Below are positions 1 through 5,793 of a stretch of 9,270 bases of DNA, piece after piece. The notes beneath the pieces are model-generated. The model made no database searches, had not been told where the DNA came from, and saw only the letters and a list, made by a program, of their open reading frames with translations. Origin of the DNA: Candidatus Bathyarchaeota archaeon (GTDB lineage Archaea; Thermoproteota; Bathyarchaeia; TCS64); NCBI GenBank assembly GCA_030669135.1, contig DAOVEE010000063.1:1-9270 (forward strand), in the 5' to 3' direction. The position numbers were made by a program, and so were the translations under genes. Every line of letters starts with the position of its first letter. Positions within the stretch are counted from its first letter, which is position 1.

Positions 1-2
1 CG

Positions 3-278
3 TTCCTGGAGCAGGACAACGTGAAGACGGAGGAGGACCCGCTTGAGGCGTTCAAGGAGAACTACCTCGTCGAGCCGGGCAGCCCCGAGATCATCATAAT
101 GCCGATGTTCAACGACCTCTTGGGCGGGCTGCCGGTGAACATGGAGTCACCCAAGAGTCTCCTGGGCCCCCTCTTCAGGACCGACGCCGTGAACATGGAC
201 GACTTCGATGTCTACACCCTTGACGGCACCTACGTAGGCAAGGTGGGGTTCCTGAGGCAGAGGCTGGAGTCAGGGTAG
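3..278 (+). CDS. C-terminal end of a protein of unknown function (5' partial)
   Basis: An open frame enters from the left edge (first full codon at base 3) and ends at TAG 276-278. It gives 91 visible residues starting FLEQDNVKTEEDPLEAF. A GTG at 21 could be read as a start, but the frame is open upstream of it, so the gene most likely begins outside the window. The visible part is acidic and soluble, with no membrane segment and no cysteines. It ends in a short beta-like stretch (VYTLDGTYVGKVGFL) of the kind seen in the last strands of beta-rich domains. I do not recognise the family. It converges on the radical SAM/M28 gene pair, so it is probably unrelated to it. Coding is supported by the GC-rich third positions and by the stop lying directly in front of a hairpin. 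Confidence 0.6.
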   Translation, partial: FLEQDNVKTEEDPLEAFKENYLVEPGSPEIIIMPMFNDLLGGLPVNMESPKSLLGPLFRTDAVNMDDFDVYTLDGTYVGKVGFLRQRLESG

Positions 279-301
279 TGTGTAGGGAGCGGCTACACAC
301 T
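277..301 (+). terminator. Hairpin overlapping the stop codon of the left-edge gene, possible terminator
   Basis: A perfect 9-bp inverted repeat, AGTGTGTAG at 277-285 and CTACACACT at 293-301, encloses a 7-base loop. The left arm begins inside the TAG stop codon. It is followed by a weak T-rich stretch (TGATCTTTTA). The position is right for 3'-end formation or mRNA stabilisation. Archaeal termination usually depends on T-runs rather than hairpins, so the terminator role is an inference. Confidence 0.45.
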
Positions 302-380
302 TGATCTTTTACAGGCTGATGCATATCCGTCTTCAAGCCCTTGGGTGTTACCGGGGCCAAGCCAAACAAGTATTGCCATT

Positions 381-399
381 GGAACCCTTAACAGGGTCC
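381..399 (-). terminator. Small hairpin just downstream of the radical SAM gene
   Basis: Read on the minus strand, GGACCCT and AGGGTTCC pair around a GTTA loop with one bulged T. The hairpin starts 9 bases beyond the stop codon of the radical SAM gene. No long T-run follows it. It may protect or define the 3' end of the minus-strand operon transcript. The evidence is structural only. Confidence 0.25.
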
Positions 400-408
400 T
401 TCCTTCCA

Positions 409-1296
409 CTAATCCTTCCGGTATGCTTCGACGCACATGTGGCAGCGGCTCACGTACGAACCGTCAGGTTGACGGGGACCCTTCTCGTAGATCTCCCGCA
501 GCCTGGGGTTCAGCCAAGCTCTCTTCAGTATCTCGCGTAGGCTCTCCTCCTCGAGGCCCCCGATCACGGCGTCTCGTTGAGCCCCGAGGGGGCCGCAGCA
601 CGGCATCACGTCGCCGTTGGGCCGCACGCCGATGTCGGTGAGCACCTGTCTACAGGGGTCACTCTCGACGTGTATGTGTCTCAACTCATGTCTGGATATG
701 TTTTCACCGCGGCCGACGGGGGTGAAGTGCGTCTCCATGGCGAGGGCGCTGGGGTTCGGCACCCTCTCCCCGCCAAGCACCTGGATGCTGGGGTCACCCA
801 AGATCTCCCCGATCCTGTCGGCGGTGATGGAGCTGCCCTTTTTGACGGCGATCATCAACACGGGCTTCAGCTCAAGCCACTTAGCCGCCTCGAAGCAGTT
901 CCTCACCCGCTCCAAGGGTATGCATTCCTGGTGGAAGTCGTCGACGCTCAGGTTCAGGGTGTCCAGCCCGGTGTCCTTGAGGGGCGACAGAAGCTCTAGG
1001 GCTCTTTTCCTGCTGGTCGCCCAGTTGCAGTTGGTGACTGCCTCGCTGAGCAGCTCCCTGCTTGAGGCGTACGCCGTGAGGCCCCGGAGGAGGCCGTAGA
1101 CGAGGAAGGGCTCGCCGCCGGTGAAGCTCACCCAGCGGGCGCCGTTGGCCGCGGCCTCGTCGACGTACCTCTTAGCCTGTTCAAGCGTCATGGAGGTCTC
1201 CCTGTCGGGGAATGAGGTGAACCAGCAGTGGCGGCACGCGGCGTCGCATCTCTCGGTCAGGAGCAGCCCGACGCGGAAAAGAGGGGGTTTGGTCAT
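409..1296 (-). CDS. Radical SAM protein with SPASM/twitch-like C-terminal cysteines
   Basis: This 295-residue protein should bind a 4Fe-4S cluster and S-adenosylmethionine to start radical chemistry. The cluster motif CxxxCxxC is C17, C21 and C24, within TERCDAACRHCW. The SAM-binding GGEP motif is at 60-63. The C-terminal third holds five more cysteines (C215, C233, C234, C285, C288), after DIGVRPNGDVMPCC. This resembles SPASM or twitch domains, which carry auxiliary iron-sulfur clusters in peptide- and protein-modifying radical SAM enzymes. The ATG at 1296 lies 5 bases after the M28-like gene's stop, so the two are almost certainly co-transcribed, with this gene second. No strong Shine-Dalgarno is visible, which fits translational coupling. 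The substrate cannot be read from the sequence. The family assignment is firm; the SPASM/twitch assignment is likely. Confidence 0.9.
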   Translation of the reverse strand: MTKPPLFRVGLLLTERCDAACRHCWFTSFPDRETSMTLEQAKRYVDEAAANGARWVSFTGGEPFLVYGLLRGLTAYASSRELLSEAVTNCNWATSRKRALELLSPLKDTGLDTLNLSVDDFHQECIPLERVRNCFEAAKWLELKPVLMIAVKKGSSITADRIGEILGDPSIQVLGGERVPNPSALAMETHFTPVGRGENISRHELRHIHVESDPCRQVLTDIGVRPNGDVMPCCGPLGAQRDAVIGGLEEESLREILKRAWLNPRLREIYEKGPRQPDGSYVSRCHMCVEAYRKD

Positions 1297-1301
1297 CTCG
1301 G

Positions 1302-3098
1302 CTACTTCAGATCGGCCAGGGTCTCCTCAATGAGCATGTTGGCCTGGACGAAGCCCTCCTCGACGATGTTCCTCTGCCTGAGCAGGTGGTTCTTGAGTAG
1401 CTTGAACTCGTGGCTCTGGTGCAGCGTCATGTTCGCCAGGTCAACGACGCCGGATATCCTCGGGAACGGCTGGGCGCCGAAGGTCTCCATAGTCATCTGC
1501 TCGCTGGGCCCCGCGTTGCTGTGAGCGACGGGGTTGACGTGTCGGGAAACCCAGATGAGGGCGGTGTTAAGCTCCTTGGTCTCGTCCTCGGACAGCTTCC
1601 CGGCCTTGGCCTCGATGGCCGTCTCTAGCTCGGCGCTGAGCGCAGCGAACGCCTCCGCCCGCTCTATGACCGGGTGGATGTTGAAGTAGCTCTTCACCTT
1701 CTCGGCCTTGCCCTGCATCTCCTTTAGTATCTCGACCATCCGCTCCGCGTAGGCGGTGAAGTTGAAGGGCAGCACGGGGCAGTTCGTCATCCTGACGATG
1801 AACCCGAGCTCGGCCTTGACGTCCATCTCAAGCACGTCGACGTCCCCGTGGTCCATCGTCGCGTATGGCGTGTGCCACCACCACCCGCCGCCGCTGTAGT
1901 TGACGTGTGGATCATAGTCCTCGGGGGGCCTGCTTGTGGTGACGCTTACGTGAGGCATGCCGGTGCCCCAGAAGCTGCCGTCACCCGCCCGGGTCGCCCA
2001 TCGGAGGCTCTCCACCTTGTGGCCCTGCACCGCCTCTATGGTGTCCTGGGCGGCGTCCATGGCCTCAGTCACCTGTACGGCCCTGAACCCAGTTGCCCCC
2101 TCTGTGCCCGGGCTGTCGATGTTGAGGCTGCAGAAGCAGCGGTGTCTCAGCTCGTGCCACATGGCGTCGTTGTACCACGTGGAGCCGGCGTAGCGCCCTA
2201 TCTCGTGGCCCGGCCAGATCGCTATCCTGATGCTCCGCCTGAGCTTGTCCCTGTGCTTGCTGAATAGCCTAGCCAGCTCAAGGACGGCTACGTCCCCCGA
2301 GAGGTTGTCCACGACGCCGGGGCTGAAGGGAGGGGTGTCCACGTGGGCGTTGACCAGGATGAACTTCTCCGGCTCCAGCGTGCCCTTGATCTCGGTCTCC
2401 AGAAGGGAGAGAGCCTTCCACCCGGTGTCCATGACGCTGACTATGCGGGCCTTTACGCCTCCCTGCTTGACCAGCTTCCTGAGGGCCTGGCCGTCCTTGT
2501 TGCTTATGTGGAGGACGGCTGGGATGGTCTGTATCTGGTCGATGTTTTCCGGGGTCGGGTTTCCGCTTACACTGAAGTCAGCTCTCTGGTGGACCACGGT
2601 GGGCATGTAGTCGTCCTGCTCGATGACTATGAGCCCCTTGATGCCCATCTTCTGGAGCCTGAGGAGGAAGCCGTTCCTCAGCCCCATCCAGTCGCCGCTG
2701 GTCTGCTGCTCACAGAGCACCACCTTGTCCTTACAGTCTGCGTAGCCAAGCTCCTCAGGCGGGATATAGATCACTTCGGCCTCGAAACCTTCAGGGGTGG
2801 TGGTGCCCACCTGTCTGTACGGCGTGGTCTGGATCTCCATCTCGACCGGGTGGGTTATCCTGAGGCTGCTGTACTGGGGGTCGCTGAGGTACGCCTCGAA
2901 CCCGTGTATCCTAGTCTCGAGGCCATACTCCTCAAACTTCTGTTTCATGAACTGGATGGCCTGCTTCTCCTCGGGGCTACCCGCGTGCATGGGGGCGAAC
3001 TCCATCATCTCCTCCCAATTCGCCTGCATCCGCCCCTTGTCGATGCCCTTCTCCAGTTCCTTGATGAGCTTCTTGGTCTCATCTGTGAGTAAAATCAA
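1302..3098 (-). CDS. M28-family zinc metallopeptidase homologue with PA-like insert, catalytic Glu replaced by His
   Basis: This is a 598-residue protein without a signal peptide, so probably cytoplasmic. An N-terminal helical region (about 1-60) precedes a PA-like insert (about 100-235, with KDKVVLCEQ and GIKGLIVIEQDD). The M28 zinc-peptidase core spans about 236-425, and a helical C-terminal extension (about 430-598) follows. Putative zinc ligands are H252 (NAHVDTPP), D264 (GVVDNLSG), E299 (PGHEIGRYAGS), D328 (NIDSPGT) and H409 (HTPYATMDH). In ordinary M28 aminopeptidases the E299 position is preceded by a catalytic glutamate (the EE pair); here it is H298. The enzyme may therefore be a diverged hydrolase or a non-peptidase. 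The start is TTG at 3098: an in-frame TGA lies 9 bases upstream, and a TATA-like box is suitably placed. It is the first gene of a pair with the radical SAM gene. The fold is firm, the activity uncertain. Confidence 0.88.
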   Translation of the reverse strand: MILLTDETKKLIKELEKGIDKGRMQANWEEMMEFAPMHAGSPEEKQAIQFMKQKFEEYGLETRIHGFEAYLSDPQYSSLRITHPVEMEIQTTPYRQVGTTTPEGFEAEVIYIPPEELGYADCKDKVVLCEQQTSGDWMGLRNGFLLRLQKMGIKGLIVIEQDDYMPTVVHQRADFSVSGNPTPENIDQIQTIPAVLHISNKDGQALRKLVKQGGVKARIVSVMDTGWKALSLLETEIKGTLEPEKFILVNAHVDTPPFSPGVVDNLSGDVAVLELARLFSKHRDKLRRSIRIAIWPGHEIGRYAGSTWYNDAMWHELRHRCFCSLNIDSPGTEGATGFRAVQVTEAMDAAQDTIEAVQGHKVESLRWATRAGDGSFWGTGMPHVSVTTSRPPEDYDPHVNYSGGGWWWHTPYATMDHGDVDVLEMDVKAELGFIVRMTNCPVLPFNFTAYAERMVEILKEMQGKAEKVKSYFNIHPVIERAEAFAALSAELETAIEAKAGKLSEDETKELNTALIWVSRHVNPVAHSNAGPSEQMTMETFGAQPFPRISGVVDLANMTLHQSHEFKLLKNHLLRQRNIVEEGFVQANMLIEETLADLK

Positions 3099-3128
3099 CT
3101 TGAATCAAATGGATAGAATCGGGGGGAG

Positions 3129-3136
3129 GTATAACA
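3129..3136 (-). promoter_or_regulatory. TATA-like box of the M28/radical SAM operon
   Basis: On the minus strand TGTTATAC lies about 34 bases upstream of the TTG start at 3098. With the usual archaeal spacing of about 26-27 bases from the TATA centre to the transcription start, transcription would begin about 7 bases before the start codon. That would give a nearly leaderless mRNA, which fits the absence of a clear Shine-Dalgarno. This is a placement argument only. Confidence 0.4.
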
Positions 3137-3194
3137 CTTACCCGTAGGAGGGAGTTTGTGGATTTTCTCTGCGTTCCAGCCTGATGGACCCTTG

Positions 3195-3210
3195 AAGGAA
3201 TTTATAATAT
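3195..3210 (+). promoter_or_regulatory. BRE/TATA promoter for the small cysteine-rich gene
   Basis: GAAGGAATTTATAATA combines a purine-rich BRE-like element with the archaeal TATA box TTTATAAT (from 3201). It is one of the best-looking promoters in the window. The predicted transcription start is near 3231, leaving a leader of about 70 bases before the ATG at 3302. A weaker TATA-like GTTATAGA at 3259-3266 would instead give a leader of about 13 bases. I favour the upstream box on sequence quality. Confidence 0.5.
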
Positions 3211-3237
3211 GCTAAATGGTACACCGAGGCTTGTGGA

Positions 3238-3255
3238 TATGACAAATGTGTCATA
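3238..3255. repeat. 18-bp perfect-arm palindrome, candidate operator or leader hairpin
   Basis: The arms TATGACA (3238-3244) and TGTCATA (3249-3255) are perfect inverted repeats around the 4-base spacer AATG. The palindrome lies about 30 bases downstream of the strong TATA box, just past the predicted transcription start, and immediately upstream of the weaker TATA candidate. It could be a homodimeric repressor site, or a hairpin at the 5' end of the transcript. Confidence 0.5.
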
Positions 3256-3256
3256 A

Positions 3257-3300
3257 AGGTTATAGATTCGTGGCTCCTATATCTAATCCTCAGGTAACCT
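3257..3300 (+). promoter_or_regulatory. Possible structured leader ahead of the small cysteine-rich gene
   Basis: AGGTTA (3257-3262) can pair with TAACCT (3295-3300). The adjacent TAGAT (3263-3267) can pair with ATCTA (3281-3285). This gives a two-part stem with a 13-base loop and a 9-base bulge. The likely Shine-Dalgarno AGGT (3292-3295), 6 bases before the ATG, sits in the bulge and at the stem base. The fold could therefore affect ribosome access. It was found by eye, with no energy calculation. Confidence 0.3.
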
Positions 3301-3301
3301 G

Positions 3302-3460
3302 ATGAATCCATGCAGAACCTGCCTGAAAAGTTTTGGAGACAGCCTTTGCGCGGACCTGGGGCACTGTGTTTGGGAAGGTTCGAACGAGAAGCCTGATTTG
3401 GATGTCTCCGAAGACGTTGTCGCCGAGTTAGAGAAGACGCCCAAGATACGTGTCTGCTAA
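3302..3460 (+). CDS. Small cysteine-rich protein, possible zinc-knuckle, 52 aa
   Basis: This 52-codon gene runs from ATG 3302 to TAA 3458-3460. The protein begins MNPCRTCLKSFGDSLCADLG and has cysteines at 4, 7, 16, 22 and 52. A CxxC pair followed by C16 and C22 is the layout of a small treble-clef or zinc-knuckle module, and it could also bind an iron-sulfur cluster. The C-terminal half is acidic and probably helical (DVSEDVVAELEK), and the last residue is cysteine. An AGGT Shine-Dalgarno lies 6 bases before the ATG. A good TATA promoter lies upstream and a T6 terminator starts 5 bases after the stop, so it looks like a complete single-gene unit. I do not recognise the family. It is divergent from the M28/radical SAM pair. 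A metal-binding regulator or adaptor is the likeliest role; a modified-peptide precursor is a weaker alternative. Confidence 0.7.
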   Translation: MNPCRTCLKSFGDSLCADLGHCVWEGSNEKPDLDVSEDVVAELEKTPKIRVC

Positions 3461-3465
3461 AACCC

Positions 3466-3471
3466 TTTTTT
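3466..3471 (+). terminator. Oligo-T terminator of the small cysteine-rich gene
   Basis: A run of six T follows CCC, beginning 5 bases after the TAA stop. Short T-runs directly after a stop are the typical intrinsic terminator of archaeal RNA polymerase. It also separates the gene from the convergent tRNA. Confidence 0.55.
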
Positions 3472-3485
3472 CCCTGAATATGCGG

Positions 3486-3562
3486 TGGTGGGACCGCCCG
3501 GATTCGAACCGGGGATCACGCGGACCCGAACCGCGTATCGTACCAAGCTTGACCACGGTCCC
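3486..3562 (-). tRNA. tRNA-Pro (anticodon CGG)
   Basis: A complete cloverleaf of 77 bases with the 3' CCA encoded (3486-3488). The acceptor stem GGGACCG/CGGTCCC has seven perfect pairs. The anticodon stem CGCGG/CCGCG is perfect with loop TTCGGGT, giving anticodon CGG (genomic 3526-3528) and G37, as expected for proline. The T stem CCCGG/CCGGG has loop TTCGAAT. The D arm is weak: G10-U25, U11-A24 and C12-G23 pair, but A13 faces C22. The G18-G19 pair of the D loop and the G15-C48 Levitt pair are present. There is no intron. The gene is single and convergent with the small cysteine-rich gene. Confidence 0.95.
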
Positions 3563-3588
3563 AGCGGAATAAAACCGACGCGCCAAGC

Positions 3589-3599
3589 CTTAAAAAAGG
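3589..3599 (-). promoter_or_regulatory. T6 run: terminator of the AbrB-PhoU gene and/or TATA element of tRNA-Pro
   Basis: On the minus strand this reads CCTTTTTTAAG. The T6 begins 22 bases after the stop codon of the AbrB-PhoU gene and suits an oligo-T terminator. The same AT block is centred about 32 bases upstream of the tRNA 5' end, the right distance for its TATA box. It may do both jobs in this short gap. Confidence 0.4.
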
Positions 3600-3619
3600 T
3601 TCTCAACCGGGGCTAGATG

Positions 3620-4669
3620 CTAGGCCTCTATGACCGCGTCCCTCACGGTCATGTTCAGCACGGTCTCGGCGATGTCCGTGCCGTAATCAGCGGTACGGAG
3701 AATGCTCTCCACGATCATCCTGAGGGCCGGCACCTCCTCCGGCGGAGCGTGCTTAACTATCTTGTATAGGACCTCCTTCTCCTGTTGACGAATCTGCTGA
3801 GCCTTAATTAGTACCTTGTCCGCCTCGGCGTAGTCCTCATCGAAGACCGCGTCCATCGCGCCCTCGAAAATCCCTAGCGCGAACTCGCTGAGCTTCTGGA
3901 GCTTCTGAAGTACCTCGGGGTTCACGATGCTGAGGGTGAGCTCGAGCCTGTTTTGGGCGATGTTCACGGCGTGGTCGGCCATACGCTCGACGGACTTGGT
4001 TATGAGCCTGTACCCTAGGCACTCCCTGGGCGACTTGAGGCCGCTCTCCTTGAGTATGTGCCCGTCGGTCACGGCTACCTTGAGGAGCCTTATGATGTAG
4101 AGGTTGAACCTGTCCACCTCGTCGTCCATGGCGATGATCTCCCGCGCCAGCGTGGCCTCCTCCGTGTCCAGGGCGGTTATCGCGTCCCTGTGCATAGCGG
4201 CGGCGATGACGCTCATACGTCTCAACGCGTCCTTGACGGATAGCTCGGTGTAGCTGAGCAGCACCTGGAGCGTCAGATCCTGGGGCAGGTCTGAGAGGAT
4301 CTCGGTGCCCACCAGCTTCTTGCGGGTGAAGTCCTTGACTGCGAACCTCTGGCTGCTGTCGATCCTCTGATGGCTGGTCCTCAGCTGTATGATGTTGTAG
4401 CCTATGAGGTAGGCAGAGACGACTCTGCGTACGATGCTCTCGGGTGTGTCTTCCTGTTTCGGGTTGATGATGACTTTACGTGTGCCATCCCCGGCCTCGG
4501 CTCCCTGTGGCTGGATGCAGAGCGTGAGGTCGTCCTTCTTGTTTATCCGTACGACACTTCCCTTCTGGAGCCCCATCTGCTCCACCCAAGCCTTGGGCAG
4601 CGATATGATGTAGGTTGAGCCGCCTGTCACCTGCATCTTGCGTAGCTCCTCGCTTGGTCTGCTGCGCAT
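3620..4669 (-). CDS. AbrB-PhoU fusion, phosphate-uptake regulator
   Basis: A 349-residue protein. An N-terminal AbrB/MazE/SpoVT-type DNA-binding hairpin (about 7-54: KMQVTGGSTYIISLPKAW, then GLQKGSVVRINKKDDL) precedes two PhoU-type helical repeats. The PhoU metal-site motifs are visible as ERMADHAVNIA (around 228-238) and RTADYGTDIAE (325-335), plus EVDRF in the first repeat. Such fusions occur in archaea and are annotated as PhoU-type phosphate regulators. The likely job is to sense phosphate-transport status through the PhoU part and act on DNA through AbrB. The open frame extends to 4753, but the extension crosses the gene's own TATA box (4709-4720). I therefore start at ATG 4669, where a GGTGA Shine-Dalgarno lies 10 bases upstream. 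The gene is divergent from pstS and likely controls it and itself. Confidence 0.9.
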   Translation of the reverse strand: MRSRPSEELRKMQVTGGSTYIISLPKAWVEQMGLQKGSVVRINKKDDLTLCIQPQGAEAGDGTRKVIINPKQEDTPESIVRRVVSAYLIGYNIIQLRTSHQRIDSSQRFAVKDFTRKKLVGTEILSDLPQDLTLQVLLSYTELSVKDALRRMSVIAAAMHRDAITALDTEEATLAREIIAMDDEVDRFNLYIIRLLKVAVTDGHILKESGLKSPRECLGYRLITKSVERMADHAVNIAQNRLELTLSIVNPEVLQKLQKLSEFALGIFEGAMDAVFDEDYAEADKVLIKAQQIRQQEKEVLYKIVKHAPPEEVPALRMIVESILRTADYGTDIAETVLNMTVRDAVIEA

Positions 4670-4708
4670 CAATACCGTTTCACCAGCTACTATATCACCA
4701 ATGGAGGC

Positions 4709-4720
4709 ATATATATTTAT
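4709..4720 (-). promoter_or_regulatory. TATA box of the AbrB-PhoU gene
   Basis: On the minus strand ATAAATATATAT is a strong TATA box. It puts the transcription start near 4688 and gives a leader of about 19 bases with a GGTGA ribosome site before ATG 4669. The box lies inside the longer open frame, which argues against the longer N-terminus. Confidence 0.6.
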
Positions 4721-4749
4721 CGAAAATATTGGGGATACACGCCTGAAAT

Positions 4750-4773
4750 ACAATAAATATATAGATATATTGT
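4750..4773. promoter_or_regulatory. 24-bp imperfect palindrome between divergent promoters, candidate shared operator
   Basis: The outer arms ACAATA (4750-4755) and TATTGT (4768-4773) are perfect inverted repeats. Over the whole 24 bases, 10 of 12 symmetric pairs match. The site lies between the AbrB-PhoU TATA box (about 47 bp from its centre) and the pstS TATA box (about 36 bp). That makes it upstream of both core promoters, as expected for a site serving two divergent transcripts. The AT richness raises the chance of accidental symmetry in the middle, but the outer arms contain C and G. Confidence 0.5.
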
Positions 4774-4797
4774 CTTAACATATTCTAGTGTCGTTTC

Positions 4798-4810
4798 TTT
4801 ATATTATATA
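4798..4810 (+). promoter_or_regulatory. TATA box of the pst operon
   Basis: TTTATATTATATA is a strong TATA element, with predicted transcription start near 4830 and a leader of about 35 bases. That leader holds the excellent Shine-Dalgarno GGAGGAGGA (4849-4857), 8 bases before the pstS ATG. Confidence 0.6.
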
Positions 4811-4865
4811 AGAAATCTATTTATTCCGTTCTTCAACCTTATCGCCACGGAGGAGGAATAGAACT

Positions 4866-5759
4866 ATGAGTAACCAGAACCAACTCATAACCTACGCAGT
4901 CGTTGCGCTAGTCATAGGAGCAACCGTCGGCTACCTAGCCGCCGGCCCAATAACATACAACAAGCAGATACAGGACCTACAAAACCAGTTAGCCGCAGGT
5001 GGAGAGGCGAAGCTAAGAGGAAGCCTCTCAATCGCAGGGTCAACAACCATTCTCCCCATCGCCCAAGAATGCGCTAACCTGTTCATGGAACAGCACCTCA
5101 TGGTAGACATAAGCGTCGCCGGAGGCGGCTCAGGGGCAGGGGTCAAGTCCGCGGGATCAGGGGAAGTCGACATCGGTGAAGCGTCGAGAAACATCAAGGC
5201 GTCAGAACTGCTCAGTTACCCAGACCTTGTTGCATTCAGCGTAGCCAAGGACAGCGTCGCGGTTGTGATAAATTCAGACAATCCACTAGCAGGAGACCTC
5301 GACCTGACATTTGAACAAGTGTCAGAGATCTTCAGCGGCGAGATCACCAACTGGAGCGAGCTCGGTGGCCCGGATCATGAGATAGAGGTATATACCCGTG
5401 AAGAGGGCTCCGGAACCCGGGCGGTCTTCGTGGACTACGCCATGGGCGGTAAAGAGTTAGCGGCGAACGCGGGCGTCAAGCCGAGCAACGGCGAGATGAG
5501 GGCCGCGGTGGCCAGCAACCAGTACGGCATCGCGTATGTCAGCTTCGGCTACATCGACGACACGGTCAGTGCTGCGAGCATAAACGGCGTGGAGGCAGTG
5601 GTCGAGAACGTAAACAACGGCCAGTACCCCATCACAAGGATCCTCTGGATGTTCACGAAAGGCATGCCGGACGAGTTAGAGGCAGCTTTCATAGAGTATG
5701 TCCAGGGCCCTGAGGGGCAGGCGGTCGTCGAGGATCTGGGCTACATATCCATCTACTAA
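4866..5759 (+). CDS. pstS: Phosphate ABC transporter substrate-binding protein PstS
   Basis: A 297-residue extracytoplasmic receptor that captures inorganic phosphate and delivers it to PstCA. One N-terminal hydrophobic segment (about 7-28, ITYAVVALVIGATVGYLAA) acts as signal or membrane anchor. There is no lipobox cysteine, so anchoring by this helix is likely. A short linker (IQDLQNQL) follows, and the mature domain starts near residue 53. Phosphate-binding motifs are SIAGSTTILP (S59, T60), GGGSGAGVKSAGSGEVDIG and EEGSGTR (S182, G183, T184, R185). The EIFSGEITNWSELGG segment is typical of PstS. It is the first gene of the operon, with its own strong promoter and ribosome site. The length is normal to slightly short. 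A T-run and hairpin follow the stop and could favour PstS over the downstream genes. Confidence 0.96.
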   Translation: MSNQNQLITYAVVALVIGATVGYLAAGPITYNKQIQDLQNQLAAGGEAKLRGSLSIAGSTTILPIAQECANLFMEQHLMVDISVAGGGSGAGVKSAGSGEVDIGEASRNIKASELLSYPDLVAFSVAKDSVAVVINSDNPLAGDLDLTFEQVSEIFSGEITNWSELGGPDHEIEVYTREEGSGTRAVFVDYAMGGKELAANAGVKPSNGEMRAAVASNQYGIAYVSFGYIDDTVSAASINGVEAVVENVNNGQYPITRILWMFTKGMPDELEAAFIEYVQGPEGQAVVEDLGYISIY

Positions 5760-5761
5760 AC

Positions 5762-5784
5762 CCTTTTTTTATTAGCTAAAAAGG
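5762..5784 (+). terminator. Hairpin and T7 run between pstS and pstC, overlapping the pstC ribosome site
   Basis: CCTTTTT (5762-5768) pairs with AAAAAGG (5778-5784) around a 9-base loop. A T7 run (5764-5770) begins 4 bases after the pstS stop. The right arm contains the GG of the pstC Shine-Dalgarno (AAGGAG, 5781-5786). The T-run may cause partial termination, and the stem may mask the ribosome site. Either would lower pstC/A/B output relative to pstS. Confidence 0.45.
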
Positions 5785-5793
5785 AGAAGAGCG

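Noticed and set aside
2343..3092. A 249-codon open frame on the plus strand opposite the M28-like gene
   Set aside because: It is the mirror of a well-supported coding frame. Its composition (Leu/His/Val/Asp-rich, no domain) is typical of antisense shadow frames in GC-rich DNA, and it has no promoter or ribosome site.
3239..3256. A five-codon leader peptide (MTNVS) within the palindrome upstream of the cysteine-rich gene
   Set aside because: It has no ribosome site and would arise by chance from the palindrome sequence. It would be worth revisiting only if ribosome profiling showed initiation there.
4670..4753. A 28-residue N-terminal extension of the AbrB-PhoU protein
   Set aside because: The extension crosses the gene's TATA box and part of the palindrome, so it could not be translated from that promoter. 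The AbrB domain starts naturally after ATG 4669.
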